From CAVQZC01 sp963718315 (GTDB taxonomy: Bacteria; Actinomycetota; Thermoleophilia; Gaiellales; JAICJC01), in contig CAVQZC010000006.1 in the NCBI GenBank assembly GCA_963718315.1, positions 124,001 to 188,000 on the forward strand: a stretch of DNA of 64,000 nt. The letters run 5' to 3'. Below the pieces are notes generated by a model that had not been told where the DNA came from, did no database searches, and was given only the letters and a program-made list of their open reading frames with translations. Within the stretch, counting starts at the first letter, position 1. Each line of letters starts with the position of its first letter. This document shows positions 9,960 to 18,401 of the stretch, one piece after another. The position numbers were made by a program, and so were the translations under genes.

Positions 9960-11263
9960 GCCGCCTGCTCCTGGTCGAGATCGTGCTGCTGGTCGGCCGG
10001 CTGCAGCTCGAACCGGTCGGCGAGCCGGCGCAGCGTGTCGTTCAGCTCCTCGATCTCGTCGTCGCCGTTGGCGGCGGTGACCTGGACGCGGAAGCCGACC
10101 TCGGACTTGGGCACCAGCGGGTAGGCCGCCAGCGTCACGTAGATCCCATTCTCGAACAGGAAGTTGCCGACGGCGCTGATGTCCTCGTGGTTGGCCAGCG
10201 GGATCTCGATGATCGGGAACCCGGAGTGGTTGAGCGTGCGCACGTTGAGCCGGCGCAGGCACGAGAGGACGTGGTCGGTCTTCTGCCACAGCGAGCGGCG
10301 GATGCGATCGCCGCGGGCGTCGTTGACGTCGAAGCCGGCCAGCGTGGTCGCCAGCGACGCGGTCGGCGACGGCCCGGAGTACAGGTACGGCGCCGCGGCC
10401 GTCTTCAGCATCTCCTTGAGCGGCGTCGGGCAGGCGATGAACGCCGTCAGCGACGAGTACGACTTCGAGAACCCTCCGACCAGGATGATGCCGTCGTAGT
10501 CCATGCCGAGGTGGCGGACGATGCTGTTGCCACGGCAGCCGAGCGGCGACAGCTCGTCGGGCCGCCGCTCGCCGATCACGCCGAACCCGTGGGCGTCGTC
10601 GACGTAGAGCAGGGCCTCGTACTCCTGGGCCACCCGGGCGAACTCGAGCAGCGGCGGAGCGTTGCCGGTCATGCTGTTGACGCCGTCGATGCAGATCAGG
10701 CGGGCATGCGACGTGTCGTCCTTGAGCTGGCGGGCGAGGTCATCGGGATCCTCGAACCGGAACCGGCGCAGGGTCGCGCCGCGGGCGGCGGCGAACTGAC
10801 AGCCGTCGTAGATCGTCTTGTGGGCGCGGCCGTCCATGAAGATCGTGCCGCCGGCCGCCAGCACCGGGATCACCGACATGTGAATGTGCGTGATGGTGGG
10901 CAGGATCAGCGAGTCCTCGCTGCCCAGCAGATCGGTGAGCCGCTCCTCGATCATCGGGTACAGGCGCGGGTTGCCCAGCAGCCGTGACCAGCTCGGGTGT
11001 GTGCCCCAGGCGCTCAGGTACTCCGGCACCGCCTCGATGATCTCCGGGTCGAGATCGAATCCCAGGTAGTTGCACGATGCGAAGTCGGCCAGCCAGCGGT
11101 CGCCGATCCGGATCCGACGGCCGCTGATCTCCTCGATCACGGCATCGGTCATCGGGCTCGACTGCTTCAGGCGGTCGAGGTCAGCGCAGGCTGCCAGCCA
11201 ACGATCGATCCATCGGTTGGAGGGTGCCTGCTCCGAGGGGTGGGGTCCACCATGGGAGCTCAT
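9956..11263 (-). CDS. alpha-oxoamine synthase family PLP enzyme (BioF/KBL/SPT/CqsA-like)
   Basis: This family condenses an acyl-CoA or acyl-ACP with an amino acid to give an aminoketone. Motifs: CNYLGF at about 64, YVDDAHGFGVIG at ~221 with the cofactor-ring Asp and His, and VGGFSKSYSS with the PLP lysine at ~268. Length (~435 aa) fits. The SD-like GAGGAG supports the second of two adjacent ATGs (11263; the first is at 11266). The context is not biotin or threonine catabolism but a c-di-GMP receptor-like protein and an exporter in overlapping frames. This recalls CqsA-type autoinducer synthases or sphingoid-base synthases, but the product cannot be told from sequence. Confidence 0.88.
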   Translation of the reverse strand: MSSHGGPHPSEQAPSNRWIDRWLAACADLDRLKQSSPMTDAVIEEISGRRIRIGDRWLADFASCNYLGFDLDPEIIEAVPEYLSAWGTHPSWSRLLGNPRLYPMIEERLTDLLGSEDSLILPTITHIHMSVIPVLAAGGTIFMDGRAHKTIYDGCQFAAARGATLRRFRFEDPDDLARQLKDDTSHARLICIDGVNSMTGNAPPLLEFARVAQEYEALLYVDDAHGFGVIGERRPDELSPLGCRGNSIVRHLGMDYDGIILVGGFSKSYSSLTAFIACPTPLKEMLKTAAAPYLYSGPSPTASLATTLAGFDVNDARGDRIRRSLWQKTDHVLSCLRRLNVRTLNHSGFPIIEIPLANHEDISAVGNFLFENGIYVTLAAYPLVPKSEVGFRVQVTAANGDDEIEELNDTLRRLADRFELQPADQQHDLDQEQAA

Positions 11264-11366
11264 CACTCCTCATATCGGCCTCTGACAGAAAGGCTTGAGC
11301 GCAGCCGACCGCCGGCAAACGGGCGCTGAAGCCGGATTGGGGTACTTTCTTACTACTTGCCGGTGG

Positions 11367-11933
11367 TCAAGCGTCCACGTCCGTCAGGTACCGGGGCTCG
11401 CTGATCACCCTGTGCACCATCGGCGCGAAGAACTCCACGGGCAGTGAGTCGTACGCCGGGTCGAAGCAGTTCTGGTCGTAGAGCTCGCAGAATTCGGCGC
11501 AGGCGTCGTAGTTCGGGTTGTCCTTGAAGCGGTCGCGGATGTTGCGGTCGCCGCCCACCAGGTGTGCCCGGTAGTAGAGCTGGAACACCCCGTGGTGCTG
11601 CACGATCCAGCAGATGTCGGGCGAGCAGTAGGGGCGCAGGATGGCCGCAACCATCTGGCCGTGCGTGTAGGGAGCGAGCTCGTCTCCGAGGTCATGGAGA
11701 AGCGCCGCCACGACGTACTCCTCGCTGCGGCCGTCCTTGTAGGCGCGGGTGGCGGACTGGAGCGAGTGCTCGTAGCGGGTCACCTGGTAGCCGGCGAACG
11801 ACGCCTTGAGCCCCTCCAGCGCACCCAGCAGGCGATCCGGAAGCTCCCGTTCGAACTCCTCCTCGTAGCGCGCGAGCAGCTCGTAGTCCTCGCGAGTCCC
11901 ATCGGCCATCCTGGTGAACGCAACGGTCTCCAT
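11367..11933 (-). CDS. HD-domain protein, possibly PhnZ/MIOX-like
   Basis: A 188-residue HD-fold protein. The metal ligands visible are His in YEHSLQSA, the HD pair in ALLHDLGDELAPY, His in THGQMVAAIL, and a later QHHGVFQLYY..HLVGGDRNIRDRF. This order matches HD phosphohydrolases and also the diiron oxygenases of the PhnZ/MIOX group, which insert an H-Y-type ligand set. I cannot decide between hydrolase and oxygenase. It begins 7 nt after yqgE and shares its transcript. Confidence 0.65.
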   Translation of the reverse strand: METVAFTRMADGTREDYELLARYEEEFERELPDRLLGALEGLKASFAGYQVTRYEHSLQSATRAYKDGRSEEYVVAALLHDLGDELAPYTHGQMVAAILRPYCSPDICWIVQHHGVFQLYYRAHLVGGDRNIRDRFKDNPNYDACAEFCELYDQNCFDPAYDSLPVEFFAPMVHRVISEPRYLTDVDA

Positions 11934-11940
11934 ACTCACC

Positions 11941-12489
11941 TCAGTTCCAGCTCGGGTTTTCGGGCATCCGGGCGAGCAGGCGGTAGGCGCTGCCCATCCG
12001 TTCCAGCACGCTCGCCCACAGCTGACGCGGCTCGTCGGTGAAGACGTCCGCCGGCAGCGCGGGCTCGGTGAACCAGGCCTCCTCGTCGATCTCCCCCTCC
12101 AGCTGCCCTTCGGCCCAGCCGGCATAGCCGGCGAAGACGCGGGCCCGGAGGACGCGCGATCCCAGCTCGGAGGGGTCGTCGCCGGCCTCGATCGAGCCGA
12201 CCGACCCGATCACGGGCTCCTCGGCGTCGTCGGCGTCGCCGAACTCCGCCAGCGCGATCACCGTCTCCGGCTGCACGGGCCCGCCCAGGTAGATCGGCTC
12301 GTCCTCCTCCAGCACGGTGTCCAGGTCGGGCACCGCGTCTCGCGCTTCGGTCTCGCTGGGACGGTTGAGGACGATGCCCAGGGCGCCCTCCTCGGTGTGC
12401 TCCAGCAGCAGCACGACGGTGCGGCGGAAGTTGGGATCGACCAGTGTTGGAGCGGCAATCAACAGCTGGCCCTTGAGAGAACTGGTCAC
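11941..12489 (-). CDS. YqgE/AlgH family protein (UPF0301)
   Basis: A 182-residue YqgE-like protein: SLKGQLLIAAPTLVDPNFRR, then VVLLLEHTEEGALGIVLNRP, YLGGPVQPE and FAGYAGWAEGQLEGEI are the characteristic blocks. Its biochemical role is not established. The GTG at 12489 has TACACT 7 nt upstream, so it can be made from its own leaderless transcript. In the sequence as given, the upstream transporter gene has no stop and reads straight into it in frame. Confidence 0.88.
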   Translation of the reverse strand: MTSSLKGQLLIAAPTLVDPNFRRTVVLLLEHTEEGALGIVLNRPSETEARDAVPDLDTVLEEDEPIYLGGPVQPETVIALAEFGDADDAEEPVIGSVGSIEAGDDPSELGSRVLRARVFAGYAGWAEGQLEGEIDEEAWFTEPALPADVFTDEPRQLWASVLERMGSAYRLLARMPENPSWN

Positions 12490-13483
12490 GCGAAAAAGTG
12501 TACTGATCAGGAACTGGCCGACGATCTGTGAGGCGTCGGGCTTGTGGGACAGCAGCTTCTGGGCGTACATCCAGGCGCCGAACCGTGCCCACGCCCGCTC
12601 GTCGAGAGGCTCGACGTGCAGAAGGCGCAGCGTCTCCGGCACGCTGCGCTCGAGCACCTTCTGGTAGTCGCTGGCGGCGACCTTGCGCATCACCGCGAGG
12701 GCCGCCGCAGGGTGCTGCTGGGCGTAGACCGTGCCGGCCCGGAGCGCAGAGACGAAGGCGCCGACCGTCTGGCGGTACGAGGCGTCCGACTGCATCTTGG
12801 AGCGGTTGACCGCGACCACCAGCTCGTCGTAGGACGGCACCCCGTACTGATCGATCGGCATCACCACGGGGTGGGCGCCGGCCGCCGCCAGCTGCGCCCC
12901 CTCGATGTTGCGGTAGACGCCGGTCACGGCGTCGACGCGGTGGGAGAGCAGGGCGGGCACCAGGTTGAAGCCGACGTTGACGATCGTGACGTCGGCGGGC
13001 GACAGGCCGCTGTGGTGGAGCACGGCGTCGAGATAGGCCGACGTGCTGGCGCTCCCGTCGACTCCGATCGAGTGCCCCTTGAGGTCGGCGGGCGTGGTGA
13101 TCCCCTGACCGCCGCGGGCGATGATCGAGTTCAGCGCCGTGGGCACTACCGAGGCGACCGCTTCGACCGGCAGGCCGGACTGCTGCGCGAAGAACAGCTC
13201 TGGCTCGTACGAGATGGCGATGTCCGCCCTGCCGGCGGCGATCAGCTTCAGCGGGTCGGACACGTTGGCCGGCGGCACCGGAGTCACGTCCAGGCCGGCC
13301 CGTGCGAAGTCGCCGTGGGAGATGGCCGTGTAGATACCGACGTGGTCGGGGTTCGGGTACCAGTCGAGCGCCAGCCGGACGCTGGTCGGCTGCGCGTTGG
13401 CACCGGAGCCGGTGGCCGACGAGCTGCCACAGCCGGCGGCGGCCATGGCGGCAACGAGGATGAGGCTGAGCCACGATGCGCAT
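12490..13483 (-). CDS. thiamine-precursor ABC transporter substrate-binding lipoprotein (ThiY/NMT1-like), frame broken
   Basis: Binds a thiamine pyrimidine precursor outside the cell. VRLALDWYPNPDHVGIYTA is the NMT1/THI5-like signature, with GRADIAISYEPEL and GIEGQ-type ligand region following. Removing one G near 13471 gives a perfect lipoprotein signal (MRIVLSLILVAAMAAAGC). No stop separates it from yqgE; the end is placed at the yqgE start. A TPP riboswitch lies right before the start codon, which fixes the pathway. Confidence 0.85.
12497..12502 (-). promoter_or_regulatory. -10 box (TACACT) of leaderless yqgE
   Basis: TACACT lies 7 nt before the GTG at 12489, inside the 3' end of the transporter frame. 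Confidence 0.5.
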
Positions 13484-13582
13484 TTGCATCCCTTCGCTGG
13501 AATGACCCAGATCAGGTTCGGCGGGTCGGCGCACGCGTCGCGCCCTCTCAGCCCCGGCGATCGGCGGGGCTCCCCGGCAAAC
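13483..13582 (-). promoter_or_regulatory. TPP riboswitch (THI element)
   Basis: Contains the conserved cores GGGGCTGAGAGG and GAACCTGATCTGGGTCATTC followed by CCAGCGAAGGGATGC. The closing stem pairs TTTGC (13577-13581) with GCAAA (13483-13487), which abuts the ATG at 13483. Ligand binding would therefore tie up the start region, so control is probably at translation. It sits inside the operon, between permease and binding protein. Confidence 0.93.
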
Positions 13583-13597
13583 GGTTCGAGCGAAATC

Positions 13598-14335
13598 CTA
13601 TCGGGCTTCGTGCGCCCAGGGTACGAAGACGCGCTCCAGCAGCACGACGATCCCGGTCAGGGCGAGGGCCAGCAGCGTCAGCGCCAGCGCGCCGGCGGCC
13701 ACCAGAGCCGTGTCCAGCTGGGCGCCGCGGATCGAGTCGGCCAGCCCGCCCGAGCCGCCGGCGTACTCCGCGAACAGGGCGCCGATGGCGGCGTAGGGGG
13801 CGGCGATCCGGCAGCCCGAGAAGATCGCCGGCAGCGCCCAGGGCGCCTCGACGCGCCAGAAGATCGTGCGCCGTCCGGCGTACAGCGTGCGCATCATCCT
13901 GCCGTACTCGGGGTCGACGGAGCGGAAGCCGTCCAGCGCATTCACCGCGATCGGGAAGAAGCAGACCAGCGCGATCAGCACGATCTTGGGCAGCAGGCCG
14001 AACCCGAGGTAGATCACCACCACCGGCGCGACCGCGACCACCGGGATGCTCTGGGAGGCCACCAGCAGCGGCGAGACTGCGCGGCGAAGCGTCTCCGAGA
14101 AGTGCATGGCGGTGGCGAACACGAGCCCCAGCTCGATCGCCGCGATGTACCCGACGATCATCTCCTTGCCGGTCACCCACGACTCGGACACGAGCGTCGA
14201 GCGGTCGTTCCAGAACGTCCGCAGAACGTCCGCGGGCGACGGCAGCAGGTAGCCGGGGATGCCACGCAGGCTGACGTATGCCTGCCAGGCGACGACCAGC
14301 AGGATCAGGACTGCGACCCAGCCGGCCTTCTTCAC
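13598..14335 (-). CDS. ABC transporter permease (ThiX/SsuC type)
   Basis: 245 residues with about six membrane segments and the EAA loop region (GFRSVDPEYGRMMRTLYAGRR..WRVEAPWALPAIFSG) of the nitrate/sulfonate/thiamine-precursor permeases. It starts with GTG at 14335 overlapping the ATPase stop (GTGA). The following gene is the TPP-controlled binding protein, so the substrate is probably a thiamine pyrimidine precursor. Confidence 0.87.
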   Translation of the reverse strand: MKKAGWVAVLILLVVAWQAYVSLRGIPGYLLPSPADVLRTFWNDRSTLVSESWVTGKEMIVGYIAAIELGLVFATAMHFSETLRRAVSPLLVASQSIPVVAVAPVVVIYLGFGLLPKIVLIALVCFFPIAVNALDGFRSVDPEYGRMMRTLYAGRRTIFWRVEAPWALPAIFSGCRIAAPYAAIGALFAEYAGGSGGLADSIRGAQLDTALVAAGALALTLLALALTGIVVLLERVFVPWAHEAR

Positions 14336-15057
14336 GACCGCAGCGCTCCCAGGACGTCGTCGCGGGTCACGTCGTCGGAGGGGGCGTCCATCACGACCCG
14401 GGCGGGGCGCTGCGACAGGGCGACCACGCGGGGGCAGATCTTCAGCGCCTCGTCGACGTCGTGGGTGACCAGGACGACCGTCCGAGGCTCTGCCTCCAGC
14501 GCCTCCACCAGCCAGTCCTGCAGCTCGAGCCGGGTGATGGCGTCGAGTGCCCCGAAGGGCTCGTCCAGCAGCAGCACCGGCTTGCCGGCCAGCAGCGTGC
14601 GCAGGAACGCCACCCGCTGCCGCATGCCGCCCGAGAGGTGGGCGGGGGACGTGGACTCGAACTCGCCCAGGCCGAACTGCTCGAACAGCGGCGCGGCCTG
14701 GCGGCGGGCGTCGTTGCGCCTGACACCGGCGTTCTCGAGCGCCAGCCCGGCGTTGTCCAGGGCGGACCGCCAGGGCAGCAGCAGATCGCGCTGCGGCATC
14801 AGCGCGCAGCGGGCGAGACGCTCGGCCGGGCTGCGTCCGCCGCCCACGGTGATGACGCCGGCCCCAGGCTCGAGCAAACCGGCGATCAGCGACAGCAGGG
14901 TGGACTTGCCGCAGCCGCTGGGCCCGATCACCGCCAGCCGCTGCCCCTGGCCGATCGCGACATCGATGTCCTCCAGAACGGCCAGGTCGCCCCGGGCGTA
15001 CGAGACTGCTGCCACCTCGACCGGCTCGGGCACCGCGCTCTGGAGGTCGACGACCAT
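14332..15057 (-). CDS. ABC transporter ATP-binding protein (ThiZ/SsuB type)
   Basis: 241 residues with Walker A GPSGCGKST (~44-52), Q-loop in LMPQRDLLLPW, signature LSGGMRQR, Walker B VLLLDEPFGALD and H-loop VLVTHDVDEAL. It energises import with the permease at 13598. It starts 5 nt after the FAH-family gene and overlaps the permease start. Confidence 0.88.
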   Translation of the reverse strand: MVVDLQSAVPEPVEVAAVSYARGDLAVLEDIDVAIGQGQRLAVIGPSGCGKSTLLSLIAGLLEPGAGVITVGGGRSPAERLARCALMPQRDLLLPWRSALDNAGLALENAGVRRNDARRQAAPLFEQFGLGEFESTSPAHLSGGMRQRVAFLRTLLAGKPVLLLDEPFGALDAITRLELQDWLVEALEAEPRTVVLVTHDVDEALKICPRVVALSQRPARVVMDAPSDDVTRDDVLGALRS

Positions 15058-15062
15058 GAGAT

Positions 15063-15876
15063 TCAACCCGCGACGACGGGGTTTTCGAGCGTGCCCAGGC
15101 CGGAGATCTCGATGCGTACCGTGTCGCCCGGCCGCAGGAACCGCGGCGGGTCGCGGAATGCCCCGACCCCGGCCGGGGTGCCGGTCGCGATCAGGTCGCC
15201 GGGCTCGAGCGTGAACGCCGCCGAGAGGTAGGAGATCAGCTCGGGCACCCGGTGGATCATCAGGCCGGTACCGGCGTCCTGCATCAGCTCTCCCGACAGG
15301 AAGCAGCGCACCTGCAGCGCGTGGGGATCGGGGATCTCGTCCGCGGTGACCACCGACGGCCCCAGTGGGGCAAACGTGTCGAGGCCCTTGGCACGCGTCC
15401 ACTGCCCATCCGAGCGCTGGAGATCGCGAGCGGACACGTCGTTCATGATCGTGTAGCCGCCGACCACCGACAGGGCCTCGCCCGCAGGGACGTCCTTGCA
15501 GCGGCGCCCGATGACCACCGCCAGCTCGGCCTCCCAGTCGGGCTCCTCGGTCAGCGGCGACAGCACGATCGGCTCTGTGTGGGCGACCAGCGCCGTTGCG
15601 AACTTGGAGAACACCAGCGGCCTGGCGGGCGCCTCGACGTTCTGCTCCTCGGCATGCTCGCGGTAGTTGCGCCCGATGCACGCGATCTTGCCGGGGTCGG
15701 GCACCGCCGGCAGCAGCGTCACGTCGGCGAACGCGCGCTCCGCCACCACTGCAGCCCCCGCCGGGTCGCCGGCGAGCACCGCGCGGATGCCGCCCTCGAG
15801 CTCGAGGACGGCGTCACCCTCCCAGACGTCCGCAGCGGGGCCGGCCATCGCCAAGGTGGTACGAGATCAGTCGCAC
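15063..15876 (-). CDS. fumarylacetoacetate hydrolase family protein, frame broken near N-terminus
   Basis: FAH-family enzymes cleave or hydrate 2-oxo or acylpyruvate-type acids using a divalent metal. KIACIGRNYREHAEEQN, then EAELAVVIGRR (metal-ligand glutamates), MNDVSARDLQ and DLIATGTPAGVGAFRDPP are canonical. The start GTG at 15876 (RLISYHLGDG) is in another frame; removing one base near 15843 joins them. It is first in the operon with the thiamine-precursor transporter; a role in precursor salvage is possible but unproven. Confidence 0.83.
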
Positions 15877-15910
15877 GGCGGCATTCTCGCAGCCGTGAGC
15901 GCCCGCAGGC

Positions 15911-16596
15911 CTAGTTGCGCTGGCTGCTCAGGTAGAGCAGGAGCAGCTGGTAGACCGCAACCAGCGCCGCCACCACGTACGTCAGCGCAGCGGCGGTCAG
16001 CACCTTGCGGGCCACCGGCACCTCGTCGGGCGTGAGGATGCCCTGCGCGGTCAGCATGCCAAGCGCCTTGTGGCTCGCGCCGAACTCCACCGGCAGCGTC
16101 ACCACCTGGAAGACCACCACGGCCGCGAACAGCACGACTGCGAGCTTGATCAGGCCCAGCGAGCCGAAGATGGCGCCCGCGAAGAGCACCAGGTACCAGC
16201 CCTGCGACGCGATGTTGACGGCAGGGACGATGGCGCCGCGCAGCCGGAAGAACACCTCGCCGCGCGAATCCTGGAACGCGTGCCCGGTCTCGTGCGCGGC
16301 AACCGCCACCGCGGCGATGGAGGTCTGGTTGCCGACCGGCTGGGACAGTCGCATGACCTTGGCCCGCGGGTCGTAGTGGTCGGACAGCTGGCCCGAGATC
16401 GCCTCGATCCCAACGTTGCTCAGGCCGCCGCTGTCGAGCAGCCGCCGGCTGACCTGCGCTCCGGTCAGCCCGGAGTGCGGAGGGGATCTCGCGAAGCCTC
16501 GGAGAACGTGCGCTTCAGCCACGACTGCGCCACCAGCCCCAGCAGCAGCGGGGGGACGGCAAACAGCAGGTACCAGAGCATCGAGTTCGCAAACAT
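15911..16596 (-). CDS. YugP-like membrane zinc metallopeptidase, frame broken once
   Basis: The N-terminal membrane helix (MFANSMLWYLLFAVPPLLLGL) and linker are in one frame; the rest (SGLTGAQVSRRLLDSGG, LSDHYDPRAKVMRLS, AVAAHETGHAFQ with the HExxH zinc motif, then three or four membrane helices) is in another. The break is near 16495 and fits one missing base. Blocks and order match the YugP family. Its substrates are unknown. Confidence 0.82.
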
Positions 16597-16700
16597 GCGG
16601 ATGGCTTCTCTCTGTGCAGGCGCGTTGGCCTACAACGGGACCGTTTAAGGGTACCGGGACCGGTCGGCCGGCTCAAAGCAGCCGCTAATCTTCCGGGTCC

Positions 16701-16931
16701 ATGGCCGATACCGCCGAGATCGAGACGCTGCTGCAGGACGCACTGCCTGGCGCCCAGGTCTCGGTTTCCGACATGCACGGCGGGGATCACCTGTTCGCGC
16801 ATGTGACGGCACCGCAGTTCGACGGGCTGTCGCTGATCGCCCAGCACAAGCTGGTGTACGCACCGGTCCAGCACCTGATCGACGACGGCACGATTCATGC
16901 ACTGAAGATCAAGACGGAGGTCGCGACGTGA
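16701..16931 (+). CDS. BolA-family protein
   Basis: 76 residues with the BolA fold pattern: IETLLQDALPGAQVSVSDMHGGDHLFAHV, then LIAQHKLVYAPVQHLID, close to the family's RH-x-x-VY block. BolA proteins bind CGFS glutaredoxins and help in [2Fe-2S] handling. The next gene, overlapping by 4 nt, is such a glutaredoxin, which supports the pairing. TAATCT lies 9 nt before the ATG, so its leader is very short or absent. Confidence 0.9.
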   Translation: MADTAEIETLLQDALPGAQVSVSDMHGGDHLFAHVTAPQFDGLSLIAQHKLVYAPVQHLIDDGTIHALKIKTEVAT

Positions 16932-17257
16932 TCATCACCGACGAGCAGATCCGCGAGGAGATCCTTGCAGCGATCGCCGAGAACCGCGTGATGCTCTTCA
17001 TGAAGGGCACACCCGAGATGCCGCGGTGCGGGTTCTCCGCCCAGACGGTGAACTGCCTGCACGGCGCCGGCGCGGACTTCGCGGCGATGGACATTCTGCC
17101 CGACCCGCGCATCCGCCAGCAGCTCTCGGCTCACTCCAACTGGCCGACGATCCCGCAGCTGTTCGTCGACGGCGAGCTGGTGGGCGGCTGCGACATCGTC
17201 ACCGAGCTGTACGAGAGCGGCCAGCTCGCGGAACTGGTTCAGCCGAAGGCCGCGTAG
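16928..17257 (+). CDS. grxD: monothiol CGFS glutaredoxin (Grx4/GrxD)
   Basis: 109 residues: LFMKGTPEMPRCGFSAQTVN holds the CGFS active site (Cys ~38), followed by SNWPTIPQLFVDGELVGGCDI with the cis-Pro and glutathione-binding residues. These proteins carry or deliver [2Fe-2S] clusters together with BolA. The GTG start at 16928 overlaps the bolA stop (GTGA). Confidence 0.93.
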   Translation: MIITDEQIREEILAAIAENRVMLFMKGTPEMPRCGFSAQTVNCLHGAGADFAAMDILPDPRIRQQLSAHSNWPTIPQLFVDGELVGGCDIVTELYESGQLAELVQPKAA

Positions 17258-17265
17258 CAATCACC

Positions 17266-18294
17266 GTGAGCGCGCGCGGCACCGCAGCTGTGGTGGGCGC
17301 GGGCGTGCTCGGCCTGTCCGCTGCGCGGGCGCTGCGTGAGGACGGCTTCGCCGTCACCGTCTACGAGCAGCACGACGTCGGCACCCACCTCGGCGGGTCG
17401 CACGGGCGCTCGCGGATCTACCGCACCAGCTACCGGCGCGACGACTACGTGCGGCTGGCGCGGCGCGCGATCGAGGAGTGGCGGCGCCTCGACCCTGGCC
17501 TGCTGCTGGAGAACGGCCTGGTCGAGTACGGCGAGGGCCTCGACCTACACGCAGCCGCGCTGGAGCGCTGCGGCGAGCCGTTCGAATGGCTGACCGCGGG
17601 CCAGGCCCAGCGCCTGTTTCCCGAGGCGCGCTTCCCGTCGGACGTGCTGTACACCCGCGAGGCGGGGGCGGTCCTGGCCGACCGCGCGCTGCAGGCGCTG
17701 GCCGAGGGGCTCGACATCCACGCCGGGCAGAAGGTCGACGATCCGTGGTCGCTGACGGGCGACTTCGACGTCGTCTGCGTGTGCGCCGGCGCCTGGACGG
17801 CGAGCCTGGTCGACCTGCCGCTGTCGCCCAGGATCGAGCAGGTGGCGTATCTGCGCGGCATTCCCGACAACCGCCCTTCACTGGTCGACCACCGTACGTG
17901 GGACGGCACGTTCTGGTACGGGCTGGTCTCTCCGGGCGTTGGCTACAAGCTCGCCCAGGACGGCAGCCGGCCGGGATCGTTCGATCCCGAGCGCTCCGAC
18001 CGCCCGGTGCGCGAGGATCTGCTGGCCGTGTTGTCTGAGCACGCGCGGCAGGTGTTTCCCGGCATCGATCCGACGCCGGCCCACTCGGAGGCCTGCATGT
18101 ACACAATGACCCCGGACGAGGACTTCATTCTTGACGTCGTGAACGGTGTCGTTGTCTGTGGCGGCGACTCCGGCCACGCCTTCAAGTTCGCCCCGCTGCT
18201 GGGGCGCCTGTGCGCCGACCTGGCCCAGGGCGTCCCCCTGCCGCCCGAGGCGAACCGGTTCCGGGCGTCGCGATTCGGGGAGCGGGTGGCGTGA
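17266..18294 (+). CDS. FAD-dependent amine oxidase, monomeric sarcosine oxidase/MTOX-like
   Basis: Oxidises N-methyl or secondary amino acids, giving H2O2. AAVVGAGVLGLSAARALREDG is the dinucleotide-binding motif; GGSHGRSRIYRTSY is the family block after it. CMYTMTPDEDFILD near residue 280 contains the Cys that carries covalent flavin in sarcosine oxidase, and VVCGGDSGHAFKFAP closes the FAD site. 342 residues. It is followed, with overlapping frames, by a 36-aa protein and an amidase, and shares the region with hydantoinase genes, which suggests sarcosine or a similar amine as substrate. Confidence 0.83.
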   Translation: MSARGTAAVVGAGVLGLSAARALREDGFAVTVYEQHDVGTHLGGSHGRSRIYRTSYRRDDYVRLARRAIEEWRRLDPGLLLENGLVEYGEGLDLHAAALERCGEPFEWLTAGQAQRLFPEARFPSDVLYTREAGAVLADRALQALAEGLDIHAGQKVDDPWSLTGDFDVVCVCAGAWTASLVDLPLSPRIEQVAYLRGIPDNRPSLVDHRTWDGTFWYGLVSPGVGYKLAQDGSRPGSFDPERSDRPVREDLLAVLSEHARQVFPGIDPTPAHSEACMYTMTPDEDFILDVVNGVVVCGGDSGHAFKFAPLLGRLCADLAQGVPLPPEANRFRASRFGERVA

Positions 18295-18401
18295 GCCCCG
18301 GGATCATGGCCGGCGGCGGGATGCCCGAGGGCAGCGGCTGGCGCTACTGGCTGCGGACACTGTGGCGGATGATCTTCCCCCGGCCCAACCGCCACATTTG
18401 A
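18291..18401 (+). CDS. small basic Trp-rich protein, 36 aa
   Basis: GTG start overlaps the oxidase stop (GTGA) and its TGA overlaps the TTG start of the amidase (TTGA). The protein (MSPGIMAGGGMPEGSGWRYW..) has a Gly-rich first half and an amphipathic, Trp/Arg-rich second half ending FPRPNRHI. It could be a membrane-surface peptide or simply a coupling cistron. Double overlap is the main evidence that it is translated. Confidence 0.55.
   Translation: MSPGIMAGGGMPEGSGWRYWLRTLWRMIFPRPNRHI

Noticed and set aside
7251..10124. Very long plus-strand open frame opposite the GGDEF-EAL gene
   Set aside because: It mirrors the codon pattern of the real gene in GC-rich DNA and shows no protein motifs. 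The same holds for long antisense frames opposite the acyltransferase, ftsH and kup.
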